Source of the DNA: Nocardia speluncae NBRC 108251
GTDB taxonomy: Bacteria; Actinomycetota; Actinomycetes; Mycobacteriales; Mycobacteriaceae
Assembly (NCBI RefSeq): GCF_001613245.1
Contig: NZ_BDBZ01000039.1
Coordinates: forward strand, 62,001 to 126,000
DNA: 64,000 bases
Direction: 5' to 3'
The notes beneath the pieces were generated by a model. The model ran no database searches, was not told the origin of the DNA, and saw only the letters and a list, made by a program, of their open reading frames with translations. Positions within the stretch are counted from its first letter, which is position 1, and every line of letters begins with the position of its first letter. Below are positions 36,271-44,971 of the stretch, in pieces. The translations under genes and the position numbers were made by a program.

Positions 36271-36528
36271 GTGATGTTCTGGTACGACCACGGTATGAGC
36301 GGATGGGGGTATGCCTGGATGGGCATCGGGGTGCTGGTGTTCTGGGCGGCGCTGACCGTGGCCGTCGTCCTGCTCATCCGATACGGCATCGATTCCGGCC
36401 GTGGCAGGCCGCAACCGCCTCCGGAAACCGCGGAGCATATCCTCGCCGAGCGATTCGCCCGCGGCGAGATCGACCGGGACGAATTCCTGAACCGGCTCGA
36501 TACCCTGCGCGGTCGTACGACGCCCTGA
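36271..36528 (+). CDS. SHOCT-domain single-pass membrane protein
   Basis: 85 residues from a GTG at 36271, giving (M)MFWYDHGMSGWGYAWMG, the usual start of this family; AGAGGAG lies 9 bases upstream. An ATG at 36262 is too close to that ribosome site. One membrane helix (about 15-38) is followed by a C-terminal SHOCT motif, AEHILAERFARGEIDRDEFL. SHOCT motifs mediate protein association; precise function unknown. It lies between the ATPase operon and the hyp genes. Confidence 0.75.
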   Translation: MMFWYDHGMSGWGYAWMGIGVLVFWAALTVAVVLLIRYGIDSGRGRPQPPPETAEHILAERFARGEIDRDEFLNRLDTLRGRTTP

Positions 36529-36655
36529 TGCCCGGGCGGTGGTCCGTGTCGCGCAGTCGCGAGGCCCGCTCCTGGGTCGGCTCAGGAGCGGTTGTCCAGA
36601 TGGCGGGTACCAGGGCACGCAGGTCGGGGCGTGCCGATTTCCCGGTACCGGATCG

Positions 36656-36669
36656 GTGACTTTGGCCTC
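36656..36669 (+). promoter_or_regulatory. DosR-type box upstream of hypABFCDE
   Basis: GTGACTTTGGCCTC matches 7 of 10 half-site bases of the GTGACTTT subclass. Its centre is about 86 bp before the hypA ATG, suggesting co-induction with the hydrogenase structural genes. Confidence 0.55.
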
Positions 36670-36748
36670 TGCCGGCCCCCCGAGCAGGGGAGCACAGTGA
36701 AGGAACTTGCCGATGGCGGGCTCTGGCGGCCGAGGAGAGCAAGGTGTG

Positions 36749-37123
36749 ATGCACGAACTCGCGATAACTCAGGACATCGTCGATACCGTGTGTGACCACG
36801 CGGCGGGACGGCAGGTATGTCATGTCACGGTGGAGATCGGTGAACTCACGGCCGTGGTCCCCGAGGCGGTGCGGTTCTGTTTCGGGCCTGCCACCGTTGG
36901 GACTGTCGCGCAGGACGCGAGCCTGGAACTCGTGGGTGTCCCCGGTGTGGCCCGCTGTCGTGTGTGTGGTGCCGAATTCGCCGTCGCTGATCCGGTGTTG
37001 CTGTGCGTGTGCGGAAGCGTCGACGCCGACCTGTTGTCCGGGCGGGAAATACGGATACGTTCGATGGAGGTGAGCCGCGAATGTGCGCGACCTGCGGATG
37101 CGGCAACGATACAGCCGGCGTGA
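36749..37123 (+). CDS. hypA: Hydrogenase nickel metallochaperone HypA
   Basis: 124 residues. The start MHELAITQDIVDTV contains the Ni-binding His2. The zinc site reads CRVCGAEF then LLCVCGS, so the second pair is CxC instead of the common CxxC. The ATG at 36749 has GAGGAG upstream. It inserts nickel into the large subunit with HypB. The C-terminal 25 residues overlap the start of hypB. Confidence 0.9.
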   Translation: MHELAITQDIVDTVCDHAAGRQVCHVTVEIGELTAVVPEAVRFCFGPATVGTVAQDASLELVGVPGVARCRVCGAEFAVADPVLLCVCGSVDADLLSGREIRIRSMEVSRECARPADAATIQPA

Positions 37124-37869
37124 GCACGACCGCCCCGCGCGATGCGCCGGGCCTGGGTGCCGGGCTCTACCACGCGGGCCATGACCACGGCAGCGACGGG
37201 CGCGAACCACCCGGGAGCGAAACAGTGACCCTGGAACACAGGGTTCTTGCCGCGAACGACCATATCGCCGACCACAACAGGCAGTGGCTGCGCGAGCGCG
37301 GGATACTGGCGGTGAACCTGACGAGTTCGCCGGGAGCCGGGAAGACGAGCCTGCTGGAACGGACGATCGGTGACCTGGGTGAGGTCCCGATCGCGGTGAT
37401 CGAGGGGGACCAGGAAACGGCACTCGACGCCGAACGGATCCGCGCGACCGGGGCCCGGGCGGTGCAGGTGAACACCGGCGCCGGGTGCCATCTCGACGCG
37501 CGGATGACCGGTAGTGCGCTCGCGGCGCTCGACCCTGAACCCGGATCGATGGTTCTCATCGAGAACGTGGGAAACCTGGTGTGCCCCGCGATGTTCGATC
37601 TCGGCGAAAACGGCATGGTGGTGATCGTCTCGGTGACCGAGGGGGCCGACAAACCGCTGAAGTACCCGCATATGTTCGCCGCGGCGGAACTGGTGCTGGT
37701 GAACAAGATCGACTTGTTACCGTTCGTCGATTTCGATTCCGCAATGTTCGCCGCGGCTGCCCGGTCGGTCGGCGGCGGACCGGAGATCCTGCCGATATCC
37801 GCGACCACCGGCCAGGGTATGGACCGATGGTACGACTGGCTGTCCGGGCGAGATGCCTCGGCGGCGTGA
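37081..37869 (+). CDS. hypB: Hydrogenase nickel-incorporation GTPase HypB
   Basis: 262 residues from the ATG at 37081, preceded by GGAGGTGAG, inside the end of hypA. The N terminus has MCATCGCG, resembling the high-affinity nickel motif, and a short His/Asp-rich stretch HAGHDHGSDG. The GTPase core has SSPGAGKTSLLER (Walker A), VIEGDQETALDAERI, NTGAGCHLDA and VNKIDLLPF. It supplies nickel with GTP hydrolysis. It overlaps hypF by 17 bases. Confidence 0.93.
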   Translation: MCATCGCGNDTAGVSTTAPRDAPGLGAGLYHAGHDHGSDGREPPGSETVTLEHRVLAANDHIADHNRQWLRERGILAVNLTSSPGAGKTSLLERTIGDLGEVPIAVIEGDQETALDAERIRATGARAVQVNTGAGCHLDARMTGSALAALDPEPGSMVLIENVGNLVCPAMFDLGENGMVVIVSVTEGADKPLKYPHMFAAAELVLVNKIDLLPFVDFDSAMFAAAARSVGGGPEILPISATTGQGMDRWYDWLSGRDASAA

Positions 37870-40225
37870 CTCCGCCGCCCCGCGCGGGCACACCGCGGTG
37901 GCGCGGGAGTCCGGCGTAACCGCCGAGCGCCGCCGCCGTCGCCTTCGGGTCCGAGGCATGGTGCAGGGCGTGGGTTTCCGGCCATTCGTCTACACCATCG
38001 CCACCGAACTCGCGCTCGCCGGCGAGGTCGGCAACGACGAAGCCGGTGTACTGGTGGAGATCGAGGGCACTGCGGCGGCACTGGACGAGTTCGCTGACCG
38101 GCTGCGACGGCGGCCGCCGCCCACAGCGACGGTCGACTCGGTGGAATCTACCGATCTCGTGACTCGTGACGACACCGGATTCCGCATTGTGGACAGCATC
38201 CGGGCCGGCGGGCGGACTGCGGTGCCCCCGGATGCCGCCCTGTGCGACGAGTGTGCCGGCGAATTGCGGGACCCCGGAAACCGCCGGTACCGGCATCCGT
38301 TCATCAACTGCACCGGCTGCGGACCGCGTTTCACCATCACGGCGGGCCTGCCGTTCGACCGGGCCCGGACCTCGATGGCGGATTTCGCACTGTGTGACAG
38401 TTGCGCAGGCGAATACGCCGACCCGGCCGACCGGCGTTTCCACGCCCAGTCGATCTGTTGTCCCGGCTGCGGTCCGGTTCTCACCTACTCCGGAGCCGGC
38501 ACCGGCGATGCGCTGTCGGATGCCCGTGCACTGCTGCGCGCGGACGGAATCCTGGCGGTGAAGGGGATCGGCGGCTACCACCTCGCCTGCGACGCGGCGG
38601 ATCCGGCGGCCGTCTCCGAGTTGCGGCGGCGTAAGGGGCGTGGGGACAAACCTTTTGCGGTGATGGTCCCGGATCTCGAGACGGCCCGGCGTATCGCGCG
38701 GGTGAACGCGGCATCCGCCCAGCTGCTCACGAGCGCAGCCCACCCCATCGTGCTGCTGCCCCGGCGCGGGTGCCCCGGATCCGACCGCGCCGGCGACGGG
38801 CCGGCGCATGTCGACCTCGCCGACGCGGTGGCACCCGGAAGCCCGGATATCGGTGTCATGCTGCCGTATACCGCGCTGCATCTGCTGCTGTTCGGGCTCC
38901 CGGGGGATCCGCCCGGCCCGCGTGTGCTGGTGATGACCTCGGGAAACACTGGCGGAGAGCCGATCTGCTACGACGACGAGGACGCCCGCACCCGCCTCGC
39001 CGGGCTGGCCGACGCGCGATTGTCACACAATCGGCGCATCCTCGTACCATGCGACGACTCGGTGCTCCGGGTTGTCGACGATATCGAGCTGCCGGTACGC
39101 CGCTCCCGCGGTTACGTTCCGGCGCCGATCGCGCTCCCGATGGCGGTACCGCCGACTCTGGCTGTGGGCGGCGATGTGAAGAACACCTGTGCCGTCGCCT
39201 GCGGCCGGGCTGCCTGGCCGAGCCAGCATCTGGGTGATATGGACCGGCCGGCCACTCTGGCTGCCTTCGAGACCGCAGAACGGCACCTCGAACTACTGAC
39301 CCGGGTGACGCCCGGCCGCCTGGTCACCGATGCCCACCCCGGCTACCGGTCCACCGGGTGGGCCCGCCGGCATGCCGGGCAGCGGGAGGTGCGCATCGTG
39401 CAGCATCATCATGCCCATATCGCTGCCGTCATGGGTGAACATGGACTCGATTCCGCCGAGACGGTTCTGGGTTTCGCGTTCGATGGCACCGGATGGGGGC
39501 CGGACGGCGCGATCTGGGGTGGGGAACTGCTCGCGGCCGGATATCGCGGCTTCCACCGGTTGGCGCACCTGAAGTATGTGCCACTCGCCGGTGGCGAAGT
39601 CGCCGTCCACCGGCCGTACCGGATGGCCCTGGCCCACCTGTGGACCGCTGGGACAGGCTGGACGCAAGACCTCGCCCCGGTGCGTGCCTGCCCGCCCGCG
39701 GAACGCGCGGTAATGGCGCATCAGCTGCGCACCGGCCTGGGCTGTGTACCGACCTCCAGCATGGGCCGGTTGTTCGACGCGGTGGCTTCGCTGGCGGGCG
39801 TCCGGCACACCGTGGACTACGAAGCGCAGGCGGCGATCGAACTCGAAGCCGCGGCCCGTGATGTGCCCACGGGCCGGGCGGTCTACCGCTTCGCGGTCCT
39901 GCCGGCCACGGATCCTGCCGTGATCGATCCCGCTCCCGTGATCGCCGCGATAGCCAGGGACACCTCCGATGCAGTACCCGCGGGGGTTGTCGGCGCCCGG
40001 TTCCACGTCGCCGTGGCGCGTCTAGTCCTGGAACTGGCGCTCGGCCATGCGGAGATCACACGAACCGTGGTCCTCGCGGGCGGGGTTTTCCAGAATTCGC
40101 TTTTGTTGTCCACGACCCGGGCACTGCTGCGCGACCACGGGTTCACCGTCCGGTGCCCGCACCGGCTACCACCCAACGACGGCGGCCTGGCCCTCGGACA
40201 GGTGCTGGCGGCCGGCGTGGACTGA
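37853..40225 (+). CDS. hypF: Carbamoyltransferase HypF
   Basis: 790 residues. The domains in order: acylphosphatase (LRVRGMVQGVGFRPFVY), two zinc fingers (CDECAGEL...CTGCGPRF and CDSCAGEY...CCPGCGP), a YrdC-like domain (AVKGIGGYHLACDAADPAAV, RRKGRGDKPFAVMV) and a Kae1-like domain (QHHHAHIAAVMGEHG, FAFDGTGWGPDGAIWGGEL, VLAGGVFQNSLLL). It uses carbamoyl phosphate to make the cyanide ligands of the NiFe centre via HypE. The chosen ATG overlaps hypB; the first 25 residues are unconserved in appearance. Confidence 0.94.
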   Translation: MPRRRDSAAPRGHTAVARESGVTAERRRRRLRVRGMVQGVGFRPFVYTIATELALAGEVGNDEAGVLVEIEGTAAALDEFADRLRRRPPPTATVDSVESTDLVTRDDTGFRIVDSIRAGGRTAVPPDAALCDECAGELRDPGNRRYRHPFINCTGCGPRFTITAGLPFDRARTSMADFALCDSCAGEYADPADRRFHAQSICCPGCGPVLTYSGAGTGDALSDARALLRADGILAVKGIGGYHLACDAADPAAVSELRRRKGRGDKPFAVMVPDLETARRIARVNAASAQLLTSAAHPIVLLPRRGCPGSDRAGDGPAHVDLADAVAPGSPDIGVMLPYTALHLLLFGLPGDPPGPRVLVMTSGNTGGEPICYDDEDARTRLAGLADARLSHNRRILVPCDDSVLRVVDDIELPVRRSRGYVPAPIALPMAVPPTLAVGGDVKNTCAVACGRAAWPSQHLGDMDRPATLAAFETAERHLELLTRVTPGRLVTDAHPGYRSTGWARRHAGQREVRIVQHHHAHIAAVMGEHGLDSAETVLGFAFDGTGWGPDGAIWGGELLAAGYRGFHRLAHLKYVPLAGGEVAVHRPYRMALAHLWTAGTGWTQDLAPVRACPPAERAVMAHQLRTGLGCVPTSSMGRLFDAVASLAGVRHTVDYEAQAAIELEAAARDVPTGRAVYRFAVLPATDPAVIDPAPVIAAIARDTSDAVPAGVVGARFHVAVARLVLELALGHAEITRTVVLAGGVFQNSLLLSTTRALLRDHGFTVRCPHRLPPNDGGLALGQVLAAGVD

Positions 40226-40241
40226 ATGAACGGAGCGACAT

Positions 40242-40568
40242 ATGTGCCTGGCAGTTCCGGGAAAGGTCATCGGCCTGCACGAGCGTGCCGGGACGCCGAT
40301 GGCGGACGTCGATTTCGGCGGCGTACGCAAGGACGTATGCCTGATGTACACGCCCGAGGCGGCACCCGGCGACTACGTGATCGTGCACGTCGGGTTCGCC
40401 ATCCAGCTGCTGGACGAGGAATCGGCGCGCCGGACACTGGCCGAATTCGAGCATCTCGGAATGCTGGACGAGGAATTCGGGGACGGTTTCGCCGGGGCCG
40501 CTCGGCAGGCAGGCATGCCGAATCCCGAGCCGGCGGCGCACCAGGAGGAACCGGAGACCGCATCGTGA
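40242..40568 (+). CDS. hypC: Hydrogenase assembly chaperone HypC
   Basis: 108 residues. The invariant N terminus MCLAVPGKV exposes Cys2, which carries the Fe(CN)2CO unit with HypD. The core GDYVIVHVGFAIQLLDEESA is typical; the 30-residue C-terminal tail is longer than usual and rich in Pro/Glu/Ala. It overlaps hypD by 4 bases (GTGA). Confidence 0.94.
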   Translation: MCLAVPGKVIGLHERAGTPMADVDFGGVRKDVCLMYTPEAAPGDYVIVHVGFAIQLLDEESARRTLAEFEHLGMLDEEFGDGFAGAARQAGMPNPEPAAHQEEPETAS

Positions 40569-41674
40569 AATATCTGGACGAGTTCAGCGATCCCGTACTC
40601 GCACGGCACCTACTCGACCGCATCCGCGCCGCCGCGACCCGGCGGTGGGCGCTCATGGAAGTCTGCGGCGGACAGACCCATTCGATCATCCGGCACGGTA
40701 TCGATCAGCTGCTGCCCGACCAGATCGAGATGATCCACGGGCCCGGCTGCCCGGTATGCGTCACGCCGATGGGAATTGTCGACAAGGCGCTCGAGATCGC
40801 GGCCCGGCCCGAAGTGATCTTCTGCTCGTTCGGCGACATGCTGCGCGTCCCGGGGAGCAACGGGGATCTGTTCCGGGTCAAGAGCGAAGGCGGCGATGTG
40901 CGTGTGGTGTACTCACCGCTGGACGCTCTCGAACTCGCCCGGACCAACCCCGGCCGGCAGGTCGTCTTCTTCGGAATCGGGTTCGAGACCACCGCCCCGG
41001 CCAACGCGATGACCGTTCACCAGGCGAAGCGGCTCGGTATCGGCAATTTCTCGGTGCTGATCTCCCACGTGCTCGTACCACCGGCGATCGCCGCGATCAT
41101 GGAATCCCCGCGCTGCCGCGTACAAGGCTTCCTGCTGGCCGGACATGTCTGCACGGTGATGGGAACCGTGGAGTACCCACCGCTGGCACAACGGTACCGG
41201 GTTCCCATGGTCGTCACCGGATTCGAACCCCTCGACCTGCTCGAGGGCATCCGGCGCACCATCGTGCAGCTGGAAGAGGGGCGCCACGAAATGGAGAACG
41301 CCTATCCGCGAGCGGTGTCGGCGGTGGGAAATCCGGCAGCGAAAGAGATGCTGTCGGATGTCTTCGAGGTGACCGACCGGGCTTGGCGTGGAATCGGGGT
41401 CATCCCGGACAGCGGATGGCGGCTGTCCGAACGGTATCGCGATTTCGACGCGGAAGACCGGTTCGCCGTCGGCGCAGCCGAAACCCGGGAATCGCCGGCC
41501 TGCCGATCGGGCGAGGTGTTACAGGGCCTGATCGCGCCGACCGAATGCGCCGCGTTCGGTACCCGGTGCACACCCCGTCATCCGCTCGGCGCCACGATGG
41601 TGTCCGCGGAAGGCGCCTGCGCGGCCTACTACCGGTACCGGCGGCTGGAACGTGTGGGGTCGGGCGATGCCTGA
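40565..41674 (+). CDS. hypD: Hydrogenase iron-centre assembly protein HypD
   Basis: 369 residues from the GTG overlapping the hypC stop; the upstream frame is a hypC shadow. Motifs: MEVCGGQTHSIIRHG, HGPGCPVCVTPMG, FGIGFETTAPANA, GHVCTVMG and the [4Fe-4S]-binding C-terminal cysteines (SPACRSGEVLQG, CAAFGTRCTPRHPLG). It assembles Fe(CN)2CO with HypC. Confidence 0.94.
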   Translation: MKYLDEFSDPVLARHLLDRIRAAATRRWALMEVCGGQTHSIIRHGIDQLLPDQIEMIHGPGCPVCVTPMGIVDKALEIAARPEVIFCSFGDMLRVPGSNGDLFRVKSEGGDVRVVYSPLDALELARTNPGRQVVFFGIGFETTAPANAMTVHQAKRLGIGNFSVLISHVLVPPAIAAIMESPRCRVQGFLLAGHVCTVMGTVEYPPLAQRYRVPMVVTGFEPLDLLEGIRRTIVQLEEGRHEMENAYPRAVSAVGNPAAKEMLSDVFEVTDRAWRGIGVIPDSGWRLSERYRDFDAEDRFAVGAAETRESPACRSGEVLQGLIAPTECAAFGTRCTPRHPLGATMVSAEGACAAYYRYRRLERVGSGDA

Positions 41675-42746
41675 CCACACCGGGCAGCCGGCCCCTGTCG
41701 CTATCGACGGTGACGGCTGGGTATGCCCGGTTCCGTTGCGGGACGCACCCAACATCGTGATGGGTCACGGTAGTGGCGGTGCCATGTCCGGTGAGTTGAT
41801 CGAGCATCTGTTCCTGCCTGCATTCGGCGCCGCCGCGGCGAACGGGCTGGGCGATTCCGCAGTGGTCGATATCGATGGCGGCAGACTGGCATTCACTACG
41901 GATTCGTTCGTCGTGAAGCCGACTGTTTTTCCGGGCGGCACCATCGGTGATCTCGCGGTGAACGGAACCGTCAACGACCTCGCCGTGGCGGGCGCGCATC
42001 CCCAGGTGCTGTCCACGGCGTTCATCCTGGAAGAAGGCACCCCGCTCGCGGAGATCGCCCGCGTAGCGGAGGCCATGGGCGCCGCAGCCCGCGCTGCCGG
42101 GGTGGAATTGGTCACCGGGGACACGAAAGTGGTCGATGCAGGGCACGGCGATGGGATCTTCGTCAACACCACCGGCCTCGGGGTGCTCTCGCCCGGTGTG
42201 GATATCCGGCCGCAACGGGTCCGCCACGGTGACGTCGTGCTGATCAGCGGCGAGATCGGCGTCCACGGGATCGCTGTGCTGAGCTGCCGCGAGGGTCTGG
42301 AATTCGGAACCACGGTGCACAGCGATACCGCACCGCTCCACGAAGTGGCCGCTGCCCTGCTCGCCGCCTGCGATGTCCATATGATGCGGGATCCGACACG
42401 TGGCGGGGTGGCCGCGACGTTGAACGAGGTGGCTCGCGCCGCGAATGTGGGTATACGGCTCGACGAGAACGCGCTACCCGTCCCCTCGGCCGTAGCCGAC
42501 GCCTGCGGTCTGCTCGGACTGGACCCGCTCTACGTCGCCAACGAAGGAAAGCTCGTGGCCTTCATTGCGCCCGGGGACGCCGATCGTGCCCTCGCAGCGC
42601 TGCGGTCGCATCCGCTCGGTACGCAGGCGGTCGCCGTCGGTGAATGCGTGGCCGAGCACCCGGGCATCGTCGCAGCCCGGACCGGCCTCGGCGGGACTCG
42701 AATAGTCGACCTTCCCACGAGCGAGCAGCTGCCCAGGATCTGTTGA
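41667..42746 (+). CDS. hypE: Carbamoyl dehydratase HypE
   Basis: 359 residues from the ATG at 41667, which overlaps hypD by 8 bases. An AIRS/PurM-like ATPase with GHGSGGAMSGELIEHLFLP, FTTDSFVVKP, TVNDLAVAGAHP, TGDTKVVD and MMRDPTRGGVAATLNE. It ends exactly in PRIC, the C-terminal cysteine that receives the carbamoyl group from HypF and is dehydrated to thiocyanate. All six hyp genes needed for maturation are thus intact and contiguous. Confidence 0.95.
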   Translation: MPDHTGQPAPVAIDGDGWVCPVPLRDAPNIVMGHGSGGAMSGELIEHLFLPAFGAAAANGLGDSAVVDIDGGRLAFTTDSFVVKPTVFPGGTIGDLAVNGTVNDLAVAGAHPQVLSTAFILEEGTPLAEIARVAEAMGAAARAAGVELVTGDTKVVDAGHGDGIFVNTTGLGVLSPGVDIRPQRVRHGDVVLISGEIGVHGIAVLSCREGLEFGTTVHSDTAPLHEVAAALLAACDVHMMRDPTRGGVAATLNEVARAANVGIRLDENALPVPSAVADACGLLGLDPLYVANEGKLVAFIAPGDADRALAALRSHPLGTQAVAVGECVAEHPGIVAARTGLGGTRIVDLPTSEQLPRIC

Positions 42747-42805
42747 AAGCCGACCTGATTCTGCAATCCCGTGGGGACAACCAGGTATCGAGGCCCACAT
42801 CCGCG

Positions 42806-42819
42806 GTGACCTTCTGCTC
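42806..42819 (+). promoter_or_regulatory. Weak DosR-type box upstream of universal stress protein 42969
   Basis: GTGACCTTCTGCTC matches 6 of 10 half-site bases and resembles 46508. It lies about 156 bp before the ATG in a 222-bp gap. Confidence 0.35.
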
Positions 42820-42968
42820 TGATCTGCCGCGGCTCCGGGCGGGATGATCGAGGAGTTCGTTCCCGATGAGGCAGATCCGAGCTCTACCGCCCTGACAAGC
42901 AGAAATGAACCGGTGCTCGTCCGGACGGTGACCCAGAGCGTGCGCGCAGGCACAGTAAAGAGGCAATC

Positions 42969-43904
42969 ATGACCGATATCGTCTCCGGTCCCGGCCGGCA
43001 TCTCGTCCCACCGGTGATGGCTGCTGTGGACGGTTCGCCGAGTTCCTACTCGGCGGTGGCCTGGGCTGCCGTCGACGCGAGTATGCACCGATGCGGACTA
43101 CATCTGGTCAATTCGTGGGTGCTACCGGTCGGGTTCGGCCCCGAGGCCACGTTGAGCGAATACGACCTGCAGGTATTGCAGGACGAAGCCGATCACCGGC
43201 TTGCCGAGGCCACGCAGTCCGCCCGGGCCGCGGTGGGGGAAGCTGAACTCACGGTTACCACCGAAGCGGTGGACGAGCTCATCGTGCCCGCCCTCGTTGC
43301 GCGCTCACGCACGGCCCGGATGATCGTGGTGGGCAGCCGTGGACTCGGTGCGTTACCTCGGGGATTGCTCGGGTCGGTGAGTACCGCGGTGGCCCGGCAT
43401 GCGAGATGTCCGGTCGCGGTGATCCACGCGGACGCCTCATTGGACGGGCCCACAGCCGAGGAACCGGTACTGGTGGGAGTAGACGGCAGCGCCCACAGTG
43501 TGCCCGCGGTGCGACTGGCGTTCGACGAGGCGGCGCGCCGACAGGTGGGGCTTATCGCCCTGCATGCATGGAGCGATACGAGCGGTTCCGCAATCCCGCG
43601 CCAAAAATGGGACGGTGCGCAGGATTCGGCGCGGGCACTGCTCGCCGAGAATCTCGCCGGTTACGCGGAGAGGTACCCGGATGTTGCGGTCGAGCGCATC
43701 GTCACGGCGGACCGGCCGGTGCGGTCGTTGCTCGATACGTCCGTGGACGCGCAGCTGATCATCGTAGGCAGCCGCGGTCGCGGCGGTTTCTCGACCATGT
43801 TGCTCGGTTCCACCAGTAACGCGCTGTTACATGCTGTGGACATCCCTATCATTATCGCTCGGACCGGAGAAGGCGCTGCGGCGTCCCGAGGCGTCGGCGG
43901 GTGA
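42969..43904 (+). CDS. Universal stress protein, tandem UspA domains
   Basis: 311 residues. Two UspA domains each carry the ATP loop (VMAAVDGSPSSYSAVAWAA, VLVGVDGSAHSVPAV) and the nucleotide motif (VVGSRGLGALPRGLLGSVST, IVGSRGRGGFSTMLLGSTSN). It is highly similar in these motifs to the protein at 60484; both share LHLxNSW near the first domain. The ATG follows AAAGAGG. It lies downstream of hypE but has its own promoter-length gap. Confidence 0.92.
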   Translation: MTDIVSGPGRHLVPPVMAAVDGSPSSYSAVAWAAVDASMHRCGLHLVNSWVLPVGFGPEATLSEYDLQVLQDEADHRLAEATQSARAAVGEAELTVTTEAVDELIVPALVARSRTARMIVVGSRGLGALPRGLLGSVSTAVARHARCPVAVIHADASLDGPTAEEPVLVGVDGSAHSVPAVRLAFDEAARRQVGLIALHAWSDTSGSAIPRQKWDGAQDSARALLAENLAGYAERYPDVAVERIVTADRPVRSLLDTSVDAQLIIVGSRGRGGFSTMLLGSTSNALLHAVDIPIIIARTGEGAAASRGVGG

Positions 43905-43948
43905 ACCAGGTCGGCGGCGCCGCGCTTCGTGCGGTTCCCAGAGGCGGG

Positions 43949-44962
43949 TCAGAGGATGTCGTTGCGTTTCAGCGATCGGAAGTAGACGAACCCGATGCCC
44001 GCCGGCAGCCAGAACGTAACGAGCCGGAAGGCCAGAACCCCGGCCACCGCCGGGGCGGCCGGAACGCCGACGACCGCGAGCCCTGCGACGAGGGAAGCTT
44101 CGACCACCCCCAATCCTGCCGGCGTCGGCCCGGCCGCGCCGAGCGCCGAACCTGCCAGGTATGCGGCCGCGAGCGGCAGCGGGGACACATTCTGGCCGAA
44201 TGCCTGGAGTGCGCAGCCCAGTGCGGCGACATACGCGAGATTGACACCCAGCTGGCCACCCACCACTATCGCGGCCCGCCGCGGCCTGCGGAGGAGTTCG
44301 AGGGTCGAGCGCAGGGCGCTGCCCACCTCGTGGAACAGATCCGGGCGTCGCCGCACGACCACCACGATCAGCCCGGTGATCGCGATGGCAGCGCCCGCCC
44401 CGATCAGTACACCGCGGAAACCGGGTAGTCCCGCCGAGAACAGTCGGCCGGTCGTTCCGAGTAACACTCCGACTCCGGCCAGCTCGAGGATGTGCAGCAG
44501 AATCCCGGTGCTCACCGTCACCGCGACGGTGGCGACCGCTGTCGCCGGTGTCAGCCCGGACCGCTCCAGATACCGTTCGTCGACGGCAGTCGCGCCGAGC
44601 CCGTAAGGCAACATCAGGTTCGCGAAGGAGGTCGCCAATTGGACTCTCACCGTGCGGCCGAATGCGAGACGACAGGGGCAAGCGCCCATCAGCGCCAGTG
44701 CGGCAGCCGCGTAGGTCGCCGCCGACATGGCCAGCGCTGCCCCCAGCCACGGCCACTGCGCGTCCCGCAGAGCCGCGCCGGTCCGACCGAGACGACCGAT
44801 CTGCGGCAGCAGGACATAGGTCGCCACGACGGTCGCCGCCAGCCAGCCCGCGGTCCGCCACCGGAATCGCACGGTGGTTCCTCGATGGTCGCCGGTCCAG
44901 CGTTTCACGACCGATTCGGCGCCGGGCGACGCGGCTGCCGGAGGCAATCGCCTGCGAGGCAT
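43949..44962 (-). CDS. Lysylphosphatidylglycerol-synthase-type membrane protein (UPF0104)
   Basis: 337 residues, about eight membrane helices. It matches the flippase-like transmembrane half of LPG synthases: QLATSFANLMLPYGLGATAVDERYL, GVVEASLVAGLAVVG and FRLVTFWLPAGIGFVYF. The catalytic lysyltransferase half is absent, so it probably moves or binds a polar lipid rather than making lysyl-PG. It starts 10 bp after the WS/DGAT stop and is likely co-transcribed with it. The start is not sharply defined. Confidence 0.8.
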   Translation of the reverse strand: MPRRRLPPAAASPGAESVVKRWTGDHRGTTVRFRWRTAGWLAATVVATYVLLPQIGRLGRTGAALRDAQWPWLGAALAMSAATYAAAALALMGACPCRLAFGRTVRVQLATSFANLMLPYGLGATAVDERYLERSGLTPATAVATVAVTVSTGILLHILELAGVGVLLGTTGRLFSAGLPGFRGVLIGAGAAIAITGLIVVVVRRRPDLFHEVGSALRSTLELLRRPRRAAIVVGGQLGVNLAYVAALGCALQAFGQNVSPLPLAAAYLAGSALGAAGPTPAGLGVVEASLVAGLAVVGVPAAPAVAGVLAFRLVTFWLPAGIGFVYFRSLKRNDIL

Positions 44963-44971
44963 CCGGTGGCG

